Part shown: positions 1 to 10,354 of the stretch, one piece after another | Numbering within the stretch: the first letter of the stretch is position 1 | How the letters are laid out: each line of letters opens with the position of its first letter | Assembly (NCBI GenBank): GCA_034440635.1 | Contig: JAOTON010002073.1 | Location: 1,006,501-1,070,500, forward strand | From: Lepas anatifera | Lineage: Eukaryota; Arthropoda; Thecostraca; Lepadidae | Direction of reading: 5' to 3' | Length of the DNA stretch: 64,000 nucleotides | Translations under genes and position numbers: made by a program | The notes under the pieces: model-generated | What the model was told of the DNA's origin: nothing | Database searches by the model: none | The model's input: the letters and a program-made list of their open reading frames with translations, nothing else

Positions 1-157
1 ACCCACGCTCTCACATATCACACAAACACAAACTTCAAGTGAAATGGTGCACTATGCACCAGCATTCACTGAAACGCCCCGCCTAAGTTTTAACCAAAGA
101 ACTCATAGTTAGCAAATCACTGAAAGAGCTTTCCAAGTTAGATCGAATAACCCACGA

Positions 158-629
158 GTGATTCACACCGAAGAGCACTGCCCTCATTCGCTTGATGCCC
201 ACAGACTCACAGGTCTAACCTGCCCGGTGCGAAACGCCGGCGACCACGCGAAGACGCGGGTAACTCGCAGTTTCCCTGGCGACCACCAGGCGTCGCGCGC
301 AGTGGCTCACTGGACTCCGGCTGGCCTGGTCTCGGCGTGCTCTGACGGGCGTCTTCAGCGGCACCAGAACGTGTCGGCTGCAGCTGCTCCTTGGCGTTTT
401 CCAGTGTCGGCTCGGGTTCGGCTGCCGAACTACTCGGCGGCGGCTTGACGCGCACCACGTCAGGCGGCGACAGTGCGCTAGCTGGCGCCAATCGCGTCGA
501 ATTCAGCTCGGCCTCAAGTGACACGGTTGTGGCGACGCCGCAGATGTTGACGGTTGGATGTGCTTCAGTTGTGACGCATTCTACCGTGTCCCGTTCTCCA
601 ACAGGAGCAACACAGGTCTGACCTGCCAC
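158..629. other. GC-rich block, no recognised gene
   Basis: This block is clearly richer in G+C and CpG than its surroundings, and open frames run on both strands (140 codons on the - strand). The predicted peptides are rich in Pro, Ser, Ala and Arg and show no domain I recognise, as expected for chance frames in GC-rich DNA. Near-identical short palindromes (CAGGTCTRACCTG) flank it at about 208 and 613. It could be a CpG-rich promoter or untranslated exon, or a repeat. Confidence 0.2.
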
Positions 630-1600
630 TCCACGCGAACACGCTCTGAGAACCCGTGACTAGGTCTCCCGGTCACCGGGATGGATCCCTCGACTACACT
701 GGTCAACAAAATTTAACTTTTGTGGTGGATCCAATATAAAATAGTCCGTTTCTAGGGTAATTTGTGGCGCAGAACACGAATCTGGCAGCAAAAATGCCGT
801 ATCAGACCAGAATTGTGAGATCCAGTATGTCTGTGCGTCGTCTTTGTGCAAGCCTTCTTGGCATCAGTGACATTGAAAATGCAAAACCAAAGAGGTCTAG
901 GAAAATGAACGTTTAGGTGTTTGTGGAGGCTACGGCATTCTACCTTAAACCCGATTTTCATAGACCTAGGTCAATATATTCAAGGTAAAACGAGGCCATA
1001 TAGGTCAAATTCTGTATGTGCAGGGTAGCCATTGGGAAAAGCCGTGATTATGCGATGAAAAGCCGGATATGAAGAGAAAGTGGCCTAAAGTAACAGAGGA
1101 AAGGTCTGCGGCAATGTTCTCTGAAACTTTTAGGCCAAGGTCGCTCAAGGCCATTGACATTTGACGTCAACATATTACATTTTGTCTATAACGTGTACTG
1201 CAACTAGCACTATGGCAACCGTCGGGAGGAAAATAAGGTTTGACCTTTGTCTTCAGCCTGAGACTTTGAGCTCAAGATTGAGTGACCTAGCCTATGAGGT
1301 CATAACATGATATACGTCATATTAGGCGGCATCATCCGGCCAAAGGCACTAGGTTCAATGACCTTGAAATGGTGGTATGACCTTGACCTGTGACTTTTTA
1401 CTTAGACTCGACCTTCAATGCGAGTATAATGAATGCATAAAATGAGTCGACCTACGAGAATGCGAGGTAGTCTTTCGCTGCAATAAATTCACTTGTATAT
1501 TGATAAGCTGCGTTGTCTGGGTGCAGATAATCCGGATTCTCGACATCCTTGATCTATATTTTTCCACAAAAGCCTAGGCTGATGACAGTGTGTGGAACGC
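630..1600. other. no gene seen; diverged AGGTCA-type repeat
   Basis: I see no coding exon or RNA gene. From about 1220 to 1440 there are several TGACCT/AGGTCA half-sites in the same style as the TTAA elements further on, so this is probably an old, diverged copy without recognisable ends. Confidence 0.3.
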
Positions 1601-1776
1601 GTATGGGCTATAAACAGGTATGCTCTGGAGGAGAAACCAGGTCCGATGGCAAACACCGGTTACTAAATTTGAAATCAGCGGTATCGAAATAGGCAGAAAC
1701 AGGTGTTTGCGTGCCGGATCAATTTTGGCTGTTGACCAGTGCTATCCAAGATACCTTGACCTAATGGTACGTTCAA

Positions 1777-1829
1777 GAGGGATTCCTTCACGCCCACGTG
1801 ACGTCACATGGGTGTGGAGGAATTCCTTC
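1777..1829. repeat. 53-bp palindrome centred on a CRE
   Basis: The sequence reads almost the same on both strands, with arms GAGGGATTCCTTCACGCC and GGTGTGGAGGAATTCCTTC around a perfect TGACGTCA at 1799-1806, overlapped by the E-box CACGTG. A related CRE-centred palindrome is at 18592. Two copies with the same layout suggest a small repeat family rather than a single promoter. It lies inside a 119-codon + strand frame (1620-1979) that I do not consider a gene. Confidence 0.45.
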
Positions 1830-2008
1830 ACCATCGGGCAATGCGTCACACTGCTGCTAATGGAACTGCCCGCTTACGAATTTGTGCGAATACACAGCAA
1901 TCAAGTTTATCTCAAATGCAATAAATATGCATTTTATCTTCGATTACGGGCCTCTTTTTGCAAAACCTTGGATATTTAATCATTTAATTTTCCCATGTTA
2001 TATGCTAC

Positions 2009-2030
2009 CAGGTGTGACGTCACATCTGGT
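2009..2030. promoter_or_regulatory. CRE palindrome upstream of a signal-peptide ORF
   Basis: CCAGGTGTGACGTCACATCTGG is a near-perfect 22-bp palindrome with a full cAMP-response element, TGACGTCA, at 2015-2022. It lies about 50 bp upstream of the ATG at 2076, a plausible core-promoter position. CREB/ATF binding is inferred only from the motif. Confidence 0.35.
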
Positions 2031-2075
2031 GATCTGCGCTTGCTGTTGGAGGGGGGCTGAGTGCTATCAGCTGTG

Positions 2076-2234
2076 ATGGTCAAGTTTGTACTGCTTGGCG
2101 TTGCTCTTCTGCTTTCTGCGTTCGCAGCGAGAATGTGGGACTGTATTTGTATTTGTATTTATTTAATTCATCGCCCACGGGATGACGCCAATAAAAGGAA
2201 AAGTAGAGGTGATAAAACAATGGCACATCGGTAG
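2076..2234 (+). CDS. possible first exon of a small secreted protein
   Basis: A 52-codon frame opens with MVKFVLLGVALLLSAFAA, a textbook signal peptide: Lys near the N-terminus, a Leu/Val/Ala core, and an Ala-x-Ala type cleavage site around residue 18. The frame then continues into low-complexity sequence (TGTATT repeats read as Cys-Ile), which is unlikely to be mature protein. If this is a gene, it probably splices out just after the signal peptide; AAT|GTGGGA at 2134/2135 is a possible donor. No continuing exon can be identified. Signal-peptide exons of this kind are typical of cuticle, antimicrobial or peptide-hormone genes, but the product cannot be named. A CRE palindrome lies about 50 bp upstream. 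A chance hydrophobic frame remains possible. Confidence 0.3.
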   Translation: MVKFVLLGVALLLSAFAARMWDCICICIYLIHRPRDDANKRKSRGDKTMAHR

Positions 2235-2380
2235 AGACGACAATCGACATTATATACACAAGATGAGAGCATACACACTATACGACTGAAGTAAAATACC
2301 CAAAACGGTAAACGCGTATAAAATGTTAAAAGGATAAACATGATAAATAAAAACATAAATGCGACAAAACCCTAAAAATA

Positions 2381-3435
2381 TTAAGCCGCACCCCACCGGG
2401 GTCCGGCGCCACCTTCGCCAACTGGGGGGGGCATCGATGGCCCCACCGGGGGCCATCGATGGCCCCTCTAACTCCGAAAATGTGGAAGTTAGCGCAAATC
2501 TGCAAAGTGCATTAGAAAGCTCGCGTGAATTCAGTAAGAAATTACTGAGCATGTTTAAGCGCTCAAGTCAATGGTTTGACTTTCGGAGGGCATGTTAGGT
2601 CACGATCGGCCATTTTCACTAAAACATGCAGTGCTTAAGAAAACTGGGTATACCTTTTATGCTATTAAAGCTATTCAGGTCTCGTAAGGTACATTTAATA
2701 GGAAAATGTCAGACCTTTTTCTGCTCTGTGGAACGTAATGACCTTCCGCCAGTGGTTTGACCTCCAGAGGTCACCTCGTGACCTAATATGACCTGGGGTC
2801 ACGAAAGATAAAAAAGTGACCATGCCGTATATCAAATGAAAGCAAGCCAGTGACGAGACATACACGATGGTGTTTGATTCAGCACTCTAGCTCAATTAGG
2901 TCAAAAGTGATTACCCAAAAACTGTTTTGGACCTCTGGTGGCCTTGGATGACCTTGGCGAGGTCAAAGGGGAAATACAGCTCCTGGGATCCGTAAAAGGA
3001 AGTCCAAGAGAATGCTTCTCTGAGCAAGCTGAGCATTTGCAATCGTTTTTGTAACTTTTAGATCATAAGATAGCTTTTCCCCATGTTTTTTCAATGGGAG
3101 AGTTTACCTCGTGACCTGACCTCAGGTCACGAAATCGAAAAATCCCGGACATACACCTTGTAGACCCTGGAGGGGTCATGAAGTGTAGGAAGTTTCAAAT
3201 TGATCTAATAAGAAATGTAGCTCTTATAGAGCTCAAAAGTTGAAGTGAGGTGACCTTGGTTGACCTTGCCTGGTGACCTGACCTTGGGTGACCCGGGAAA
3301 AAATCAGGGATTGTGGAAAAATGATGGGGTGAGAGACAGAGCCCTCAACTGCGGCGCTGCGCCGCGTCGTTTTTCTTCTATCTGGAAAAAACCTTAGCAG
3401 GGGTCATCGAAGCCCCCCGGTGGGGCGAGGGTTAA
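2381..3435 (+). mobile_element. TTAA element, family A, copy 1
   Basis: The element is bounded by TTAA at 2381-2384 and 3432-3435, with an inverted C/G-rich terminus (CCCCACCGGGG at the left, CCCCGGTGGGGCGAGGG at the right). The subterminal part contains ATCGATGGCCCC blocks. The 1-kb interior carries many TGACCT/AGGTCA half-sites, for example GACCTCAGGTCACGAAATCG near 3119. It has no coding capacity. Compared with copy 2, the left end has lost a base or two. TTAA boundaries are typical of piggyBac-type transposition, but no transposase is present, so that assignment is inference. Confidence 0.75.
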
Positions 3436-4559
3436 AGCGCCGTGCCGTAAAACACAGTCCCATCACATGGCTACAAAGCGGCGACGTAGGCCCTGAATTT
3501 TGCAAGGAATATTTCGTAGTTTAGAGTCGTGCGACTCGCGAGTCAGATTCGAAGTTTAACTCAAATTCCGAATCATCCGACTCTGAGCTGAGTTAACTTG
3601 AGTCGAACAAATTAGACAGGAGAGTTGAGTTGAGCTGAGTCGGACCACAACACATCAATGAGTTGAGTTGAGTTGTGAAGACAGTGAGTCAAATGAGTTG
3701 ACGAAAAAAGTTACCTCAACAGGTAAATATGAGGTTTGTCTTTGAATTCGTCTACCTCTTGCAAGCCTCCTTGAACCTCCTTTAAATAACTTTTCCTCCA
3801 GTGCTCCAATTGTTCAAATCAAAGCTTCAAGTTGTTTGAATATATCAATTCAATTCTACGGTTCAATTTCTTATCTTAAAGTCCCATCCGGTGTAAAGAA
3901 ACCCCTAGGCACAAAAAATACATGTACTCGAAGCATTAAACAGGCTCCTATCACTGGCATTGTCTTAAACATTTGAAGTGGTGCAACGGACTGCGAAATA
4001 CTTTTCAAGTCTTTCAAAAATTATCATCTTCAATTTTTAACATCACTTCTTTACAACAATCACCGCAGCAATACGCTTCGCTGTATGGAACTAACCCAGG
4101 CGGTACCGGGTTTAAGTTAAAATGCTGGGGCAATCATAATGTATAAACTGTGCAGCGTCACAGCGGGGAGATTCAGTGTGAGTTGACGAGATGTTGTTTC
4201 GCCGATCTCTTCGAAGGCATGACGGAGATTGAATGAAAATTAATGACTATATTTTCCAGCAGAATCTCCATCAGACTCTTGAACAAGCATTTGGCAGCAA
4301 AGGTGTACGCTGACCACTTCGAGTTCAGCGATCATGCAATGACCCAAACACTGATCCAAACCCAAACCCAAACCCTGATCCAAACGCACACCAGCGAAGA
4401 ATGAGCGCCACTGGCCAAGGACCGGTTCTGGGGGAGCAATCCAGTCATGGTCCACTCGTAGTGAGCAAACTACAAGTGGCGCGGGAGGGGCAGCAGCTTT
4501 GTGAGTTAACGACACAATTACTGCTGAGGTCATATAGTGTCGCTAACTATCATCCTGTT
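3436..4559. repeat. degenerate GAGTTGAGTCG repeats, then anonymous DNA
   Basis: From about 3525 to 3712 the sequence is built from irregular repeats of GAGTTGAGTT, GACTCG and TGAGTCA. A short CCAAAC-type repeat is at 4335-4385. I see no gene in between. A 97-codon - strand frame (4240-4533) has no recognisable content. Confidence 0.4.
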
Positions 4560-4790
4560 GGGAGGGCACTACGAGGAGCGGAAAGAGTTGTGCAGAATAC
4601 CCGTCCTGGGATTCAAACCCGGGCCGGCCGTGTGAAATTCTAGTACTCTTCCCTCATGCCACCCCATCTCGGGGAGTCCCCACCCTGGAGCGTTGGGGGC
4701 AGTGGCCAGGACTCTATTTGGCGGGAGGTTCTAGGGAGCTCGAACCTCCCCAATATTACCCTGGAACAGCCTCCGGCTATACATTAACTA
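4560..4790 (-). mobile_element. tRNA-derived SINE (probable)
   Basis: On the - strand, GGTTTGAATCC (4609-4619) matches the tRNA B-box and follows a tRNA-like segment; the upstream A-box near 4650-4664 is degraded. It lies just upstream of the beta-tubulin exon. SINE origin is inferred from the pol III B-box and the absence of a complete tRNA fold. Confidence 0.4.
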
Positions 4791-4852
4791 TATGCACTAG
4801 GATATTTCGGGGAGGAGCTTAAGCTTTCTAGCCCCCTTGTATACGCCACTGG
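4791..4852 (-). mobile_element. end fragment of a CAGTGGCGG hAT-type MITE
   Basis: Read on the - strand this begins CCAGTGGCGTATACAAGGGG and continues GCTAGA..GCTTAAGC, matching the left end of the MITE at 10201. Only one terminus is recognised, so the element is truncated or its partner end has diverged. It ends about 80 bp before the tubulin exon. Confidence 0.45.
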
Positions 4853-4930
4853 TTGGAGGTTGCCCCCATGCAATTTTGCCAACATCCGACTTTGTTCCTG
4901 GCTAACCAGACAACGATCTTGTGCCCGCAG

Positions 4931-7552
4931 TTCTGGGAGATAATCTCCAACGAGCACGGCATCAGCCCCGACGGCCAGTACACGGGCAGCTCCGACCTCC
5001 AGATAGAACGAATCAACGTCTACTTCAACGAGACTGGGGTGGGCAAGTATGTGCCGCGCGCGGTCCTTGTCGATCTGGAGCCGGGCACGATCAGCGCCAT
5101 ACGAGCGAGCGAGATTGGCGGCCTCTTCAGCCCCGACAGCTTCTGCTTTGGTGAGCTACATGGATGTGAAATGAGAGACGAACGGGAGAGTGAAAAAAAG
5201 AAGGGAGTGGCCAGAGCTAAAAAAAATCTGCCGACTCGCCAGTGTTGGTGGCAAAGTAGGATAAATCGGTAAAAATAGGCAACATTGTGCTCACCTCAGT
5301 GTGAAAAGTTGACGGTCGGTCAGGCACAATCTTATTTAATATTATCAAAAGCTCAGAGAGTCTCCAAAATAATCTCCTTTTGGTGTCACAGCCCAATGCG
5401 ATTGGTTACACAAGTTCTCTTTAAAATTTCGTTGGTGACACATACACTTTTCCCACCTCTAAGGGTGGCTGAAGTAGGAGGCGTATGTGCTGTGTATTGT
5501 TTTTATTAATAATTATTTTTCGGGGTGCAGTAGTGTAGTGCTGAAAGATCGTTCATAAATGACCTAACGGATATTTGTTTAACCTTTTCCCTTTTCTCCA
5601 CTGATATGCCGTTTTTTAACGCTGATGTGTAACGTTTGGTAACACTGGGGCGACTCCCCCACCCACATTCCTTTGCGTTACGTAATTAATGGACAGCCTC
5701 TGGGCGCTGTACTTTTCCACGCAACTGATTCGGGTTTAAGGTCCGGAAAATCCCTGAACAAGAACCAGTTTGACGTTTTGGTCTATCGAAATCCCTAGTT
5801 GGCGAGTGGGCGCGTTTTTTCACCTCTGGTTACGCTGAGGTGAGCACAATCTGGCCTATTTTGCTGAAGACTTGCTCTATTTTGTCACCGACATTGTTGG
5901 CAAGTTGGCAGGTTTTTTCGACCCCTGAAACATGGTTGAAAGAAGACAGTCAAGGGTTATATACTTGCATTTTTGGTAATTATATCCTCTGTTTATCCTT
6001 TTTGCTAATTTTTGGAAAGCGGTGGTCGGTGAATCTCTGAACACGTCCAGCCGCAGTGTTGAACAGTGCCGAGTCATGCGACGCCCGGTCTCTGCTCTGA
6101 ACATACTATTACGCCAGCATCCGGGCGGGATGAAGAACGAAATACATGGGACAGCACACCACAGCTTGTTCTTCAAGCCGATGCATTGAGCACGCTTCGG
6201 AGAGACGACCGAAAACATTTTCCAATTACACTTTCATTTCACTGACAGGTCAGTCCGGAGCCGGCAACAACTTCGCGAAGGGGTACTACACCGAGGGCGC
6301 TGAGCTCCTGGATCCTGTTCTGGACATCGTCCGGAAAGAGGCCGAAGCCTCTGACTGCCTGCAGGGCTTCCAGTTCTGCCACTCCCTGGGTGGCGGCACA
6401 GGCTCCGGCATGGGGACACGCCTGCTCTCCAAGATGCAGGAGGAATATCCAGACCGAATTATGGCAACCTTCTCCGTTTTGCCTTCACCTAAGGTTTCGG
6501 ATACTGTTGTAGAGCCGTACAACGCCGTACTAGCTAGTCATTACCTGGTAGAAAATACCGACGAAACGTTTTGTATCGACAACGAAGCACTGTACGAAAT
6601 TTGTAGAAGTCCGTTAAAACTCAAGGAACCAACGTACGGTGACCTGAACCATCTAGTCTGCCTTACTATGTCGGGCCTGACCACCTGTTTTCGATTCCCC
6701 GGTCAGTTGAACGCCGACCTGCGGAAGCTGGCCGTGAACATGGTTCCCTTCCCACGGCTTCACTTCTTCGTCCCCGGCTTCGTGCCGATGGTGCGGCGTG
6801 ACGAGCAAAACTACAGACTCATGTCAGTCGCAGAGCTCACTCAGGAGATGTTCAACCCCAAGAACATGATGGCCGGATGTGATCCGCGTCATGGCAGGTA
6901 CCTCACCGTGGCGGCCATCTATCGCGGTCGAATGTCCATGAAGGATGTGGACGAACAGATATCAGCGATTCAAAACCGAAACAGCAGCTACTTTGTCGAG
7001 TGGATTCCGCACAATATAAAAACTGCCGTTTGTGACATTCCACCACGAGGTTTGAAGATATCAGCAACATTTGCTGGCAATACAACAGCCATTCAGGACC
7101 TCTTTAAACGTATCTCAGAACAGTTCACCGCCATGTTTCGGCGGAAGGCGTTCCTTCACTGGTACACAGGTGAAGGCATGGATGAGATGGAATTCTCCGA
7201 GGCAGAAAGCAACGTCAACGATTTGATCGCCGAGTACCAACAGTACCAGGAGGCTTCTGTTGACGACGTTGATGGATATGATGAAGAAGATGCGGCAGAA
7301 GCCGACGACTACGGCAATGATAGAGATGGGGAAAGCACTTACGGCAACAGCCAATATGAAGACAACGATCGTTACGACGACGATAACGATCGTTACAACG
7401 ATGACGACCGCAACCGGAAGGACGATCGCTTCGACGACAACGACGGTGACAGAGACAACGACCGTGACAGAGACAACGACAGAGACAGAGACGAGAGGGG
7501 CAGGGACGATAATGACAGAGATAGAGACGATAGAGATGACAACGACTACTAA
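4931..7552 (+). CDS. divergent beta-tubulin with a long Asp/Arg tail
   Basis: This is a beta-tubulin, the GTP-binding partner of alpha-tubulin in microtubules. Two exons are visible: 4931-5150 (acceptor TGCCCGCAG, starting [10 protein letters not shown]) and 6249-7552 (acceptor ACTGACAG; donor CTTTG|GTGAGC). They join in frame at the usual FG|QSGAGN position. Family landmarks are intact: [15 protein letters not shown], the GTP-binding loop [88 protein letters not shown] and EYQQYQ. The core has many substitutions at normally conserved sites ([26 protein letters not shown]), as in lineage- or testis-restricted isotypes. The 57-bp first exon (MREI..GNQIG) is not recognisable in 1-4930, so it lies upstream or is lost. 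After EYQQYQEA, 98 residues follow in place of about 20: an acidic part, then Asp/Arg/Asn repeats, ending NDY. The frame stays open throughout, which argues against a pseudogene. No clear AATAAA follows the stop. Confidence 0.9.
5151..6248 (+). other. beta-tubulin intron
   Basis: A 1,098-bp intron starts GTGAGC and ends in a pyrimidine-rich TTTCATTTCACTGACAG. It interrupts a glycine codon (G|GT) at a position commonly seen in animal beta-tubulin genes. I see no gene or clear mobile element inside. Confidence 0.8.
7256..7549 (+). repeat. coding minisatellite for the tubulin tail
   Basis: Irregular repeats of GACAACGA, GACAGA and GACGAT in multiples of three encode DRDND, DRDRD and DDND motifs. 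Slippage of such short units by whole codons could explain how the tail grew without breaking the frame. Asp greatly outnumbers Glu and alternates with Arg, unlike the Glu-rich tails of ordinary beta-tubulins. Confidence 0.75.
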
Positions 7553-7699
7553 GAAATGGTGATGATGTTACCGTTCCGATATTATGGTGAAATTATTATT
7601 TATACACGATGTTTGGTGTTAAGATTCATAAAGCTTTAGCGATACTCTAGGCTTTAACGTAACTATTTTCCGTGCTCGCAAGACTGGTTCAATCCCTAA

Positions 7700-7883
7700 T
7701 AGGGTTGAAATTGTTGGCATAGTAAATGGAGCATCTGGCTCCAGACCCAGAGGTTCCGGGTTCAAGCCCTGAAGTGCTCGTTGAACAAGTGTAACCCGAG
7801 CCCCAAATGACCCTCCCCTTGGATGAGAGCTGGTGACGTCGCCTGGCCTTATCAGTTGGAGGGCAGTTAATTCCGAACTAGTA
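7700..7883 (+). mobile_element. tRNA-derived SINE
   Basis: GGTTCAAGCCC at 7759-7769 is an excellent pol III B-box inside a tRNA-like segment. Downstream, AGCCCCAAATGACCCTCCCC..GATGAGAGCTGGTGACGTC matches the 3' body of the SINE copies at 12735 and 56085. The recognisable SINE sequence stops at the left end of the B1 TTAA element. Confidence 0.55.
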
Positions 7884-8726
7884 TTAACGCGCGCATTGAC
7901 GGGGGTCTGAACAGCCTTCGCTTTGACGGGGGCGGGTACCCGCCCCCTAAGATCTCGAGAACCATGGTAGGTGGCGAAAAACTGTAAACGGCGTTAGGTT
8001 CCCCATCCACTTCTCCATCGAAAATATTTGTAACATTTTTTGGTCAGGTCACATTTAAGGTCACGAGAGGTCAAAACATGCCATCATAGGTATAACATGT
8101 AAATTAAGTTTCTCGGCCCTTACATCTGAACAAGTAAAGATAGAGCAAAACGACTTGAACTGTATGAATCCTCTCAGCAAGCCGAATCGAATGATATATA
8201 ATTTGACCTTGCTAGGTCAAATCAAGGATTTGATCTGACCTGAGGTCAGGTCAGGGTCAGATTATATAAAATACATATCATTAGAACCGCAAAGCCCAGG
8301 CGAGTCTAATGGAGCTAACATAAACACTCTATCGCCATCCGTTTCTGAGTTATTCCATGAAAACCATTTTCCCATGTATTTCCAATGGAGAGGTCATGCC
8401 TCGTACCTGACCTTAGGTCATCGATATCAAAATACCGGAAAATATTTTAGAGAACTCGGTGGGGCCATTATGCGATATGAGTTTCAATCAGATAATTTCA
8501 CCCTGCTCCGACTTATGCTATCTTAAACTTTTTTTAGGTCAGGTCACTTGACCTGTACTGGTGACGTGACCTGAGCTGACCTAATCTTAAAATTTTCACA
8601 GAAGTTGTAAAAATGATGAAGGAAAAGGTATACCAAGTACGGTGGCGCTACGCACCGGCATTTTTCTGCTATCTCCGAAAAACCCGAGGGGGGCGGGTAT
8701 CCGCCCCCCGTCAATGCGCGTGTTAA
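7884..8726 (+). mobile_element. TTAA element, family B, copy 1
   Basis: The ends are TTAACGCGCGCATTGACGGG and CCCCGTCAATGCGCGTGTTAA, which are inverted copies bounded by TTAA. The subterminal block GGGCGGGTACCCGCCCCC is itself palindromic. The interior carries many AGGTCA/TGACCT half-sites, including TGACCTGAGGTCAGGTCA near 8238. It has no coding capacity. Copies 2 and 3 align with it along the whole length. Confidence 0.8.
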
Positions 8727-9553
8727 ATAAGGTGACAGATTAGAGGATGGGTTTGACTTTAGCGACTGAATGGGCTGAGTGACAGGACATTTTAGGTGCC
8801 ATCCGCTTGCTCTTGTTTCGGCCAACTGAAAGACGTATAATATGACTAAACTAGGGCAAACCATAAAATGACCTGACCTTATGTCATGTAAATGTAAAGA
8901 TCTGACTTGACATTCAATATGCACATCAATCGACATGCAATGATAATCCAAACTTAATTACCAAATGAAGTCTCTGTAATTACTTCCTGCGAAGATATTG
9001 ACCAAATTATTTAAAAAACGTGCTTAAGTAGTCCTAGATAACTTTTCAGAAGTCACAGGTATAAACTTCCAATACAAACCTGGAGAGTCGCCTCAGGTAC
9101 TACCCTTTGGAAAATATAAAGACATTCTAAGCCGAATTTTCAGAAATAGAGCCTTTTTCGGCGAATTCCGGTTTTTCTCATGCAGTTCCAGTGGAGAGAC
9201 CCGTATATCTAGTTTATTTATATTAAAAATATCAATATAGAAAACTTGTGGTACTCGGTCGGCCCATTCTGTGATATAAATATCAGATCAATATATCAAA
9301 CCTGCTTTCACTGGTGCCACTTGGAATATTCAAGGACCGAGTGACCTCACTAGACCGAGTGACCTCACTCGGTCTAGCCTGGAGACCAGACCTGATATGA
9401 CCCGAACTTTAAATTTTAAGAAAAGTTGTGAAATCCATAAAAAACAAGGCATAACAAGTACGGAGGCGCTACGCGCCCGTTTTTCTGCCCTAGCAAAAAC
9501 CAAGGCGGAGGGGAGGGGGCCTGTTCAAATACTCACCCACAGGGGCGACAGCT
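8727..9553 (+). mobile_element. TTAA-type element, family D, copy 1
   Basis: Half-site-rich sequence related to families B and F: CACATCAATCGACATGCAATGATAATCC near 8923 recurs at about 46380, and the GCTACGCGCCCGTTTTTCTGCC block near the right end recurs in B copies. The right end (GGGGGCCTGTTCAAATACTCACCC) has decayed. It contains a small hairpin, CTAGACCGAGTGA/TCACTCGGTCTAG, around 9352-9379. The left boundary next to B1 is uncertain. Confidence 0.5.
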
Positions 9554-10200
9554 AATGTGTCGTATGCCTTTTAACTAGTTGGGTTTCCATACCTCTTTTA
9601 GCATTTTGGATATGATGCAGTCCCCTTCCATTTGCAGCTTTTAATGATTTACTTGTAGTGATGGGCACTACCAGTTTTTGCCCCGTTCGAACGATTTGGG
9701 AATGGAAACGTCGCATTTATATTCATTCCATCCGGTTGAATACTGCGACTGTGCAGCCAAACGCAGTCCATAGCCGAAAAAATGCAACTTAATCAAATGA
9801 AAATAAATTCAATTCCATATCCGGATCCAGAGCTGTGCCAATTGCGTCAACAAACCGATGCATTTCCAACCATGCACCCGATCCGGTCTGATATCCTTTC
9901 AGTTATCCAATTAAATTAACTACGGTTGTGTCCACTCTACAAGCCGGCTTGTCCCGAGCTGTTCCAGGAATACCGTTAGCTAATGCAGAGTTTAGAAGAC
10001 ACATCTGTTTTCAGGGCAGGTTTTTATCATGCGATGTTAACTTATTTTTATAACGAATTTACAATTTTTCGGAGGCAGGGATATGCCGGATATCGATTTG
10101 GTGAAACTGTTCCGTCAGGTTAAAACTGCCCAAAATAGCAGCAAAAAACGTATTACGAAATAGTCCAATTAGGTCCCTAAAGTTGCCTCAAGGGCAAGAC
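9554..10200. other. nothing recognised
   Basis: AT-leaning anonymous sequence. I see no exon, RNA gene or repeat end that I can support. Confidence 0.4.
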
Positions 10201-10354
10201 CAGTGGCGGATACAAGGGGGCTAGAGGAGCTTAAGCCCCATGAAATGGAGAGTTAATACATAGGCAGAATCTGATCAGAGGCAATGACAGGGAAAGTTCG
10301 AGCCCCAAGCCCCCCCCCACCCTCCCCGCAAATGAAGTCCTGGATCCGCCACTG
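10201..10354. mobile_element. CAGTGGCGG hAT-type MITE
   Basis: The left end CAGTGGCGGATACAAGGGGG and right end CCTGGATCCGCCACTG are imperfect inverted repeats 154 bp apart overall. No clear 8-bp target duplication survives. Assignment to hAT rests on the same termini at 16970, which do have a perfect 8-bp duplication. Confidence 0.55.

Noticed and set aside
207..629. 140-codon - strand frame as a gene
   Set aside because: It overlaps open frames on the other strand in GC-rich sequence, is Pro/Ser/Ala-biased, and has no domain, splice context or poly(A) signal that I can support.
1620..1979. 119-codon + strand frame as a gene
   Set aside because: It runs through the CRE-centred palindrome, a repeat sequence, and the peptide shows no recognisable domain.
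4335..4385. Telomere-like CCAAAC repeat
   Set aside because: The run is short and degenerate and does not match the arthropod TTAGG or metazoan TTAGGG repeat.
4853..5272. 139-codon frame starting upstream of tubulin exon 2 as an alternative start
   Set aside because: The extra N-terminal residues have no tubulin similarity and end at a good splice acceptor (TGCCCGCAG), so the frame simply reads from intron into exon, and past the donor at 5151.
7260..7562. Thr-rich 100-codon frame within the tubulin tail
   Set aside because: It is the +1 frame of the GACAACGA repeats that encode the tubulin tail, so it is a shadow.
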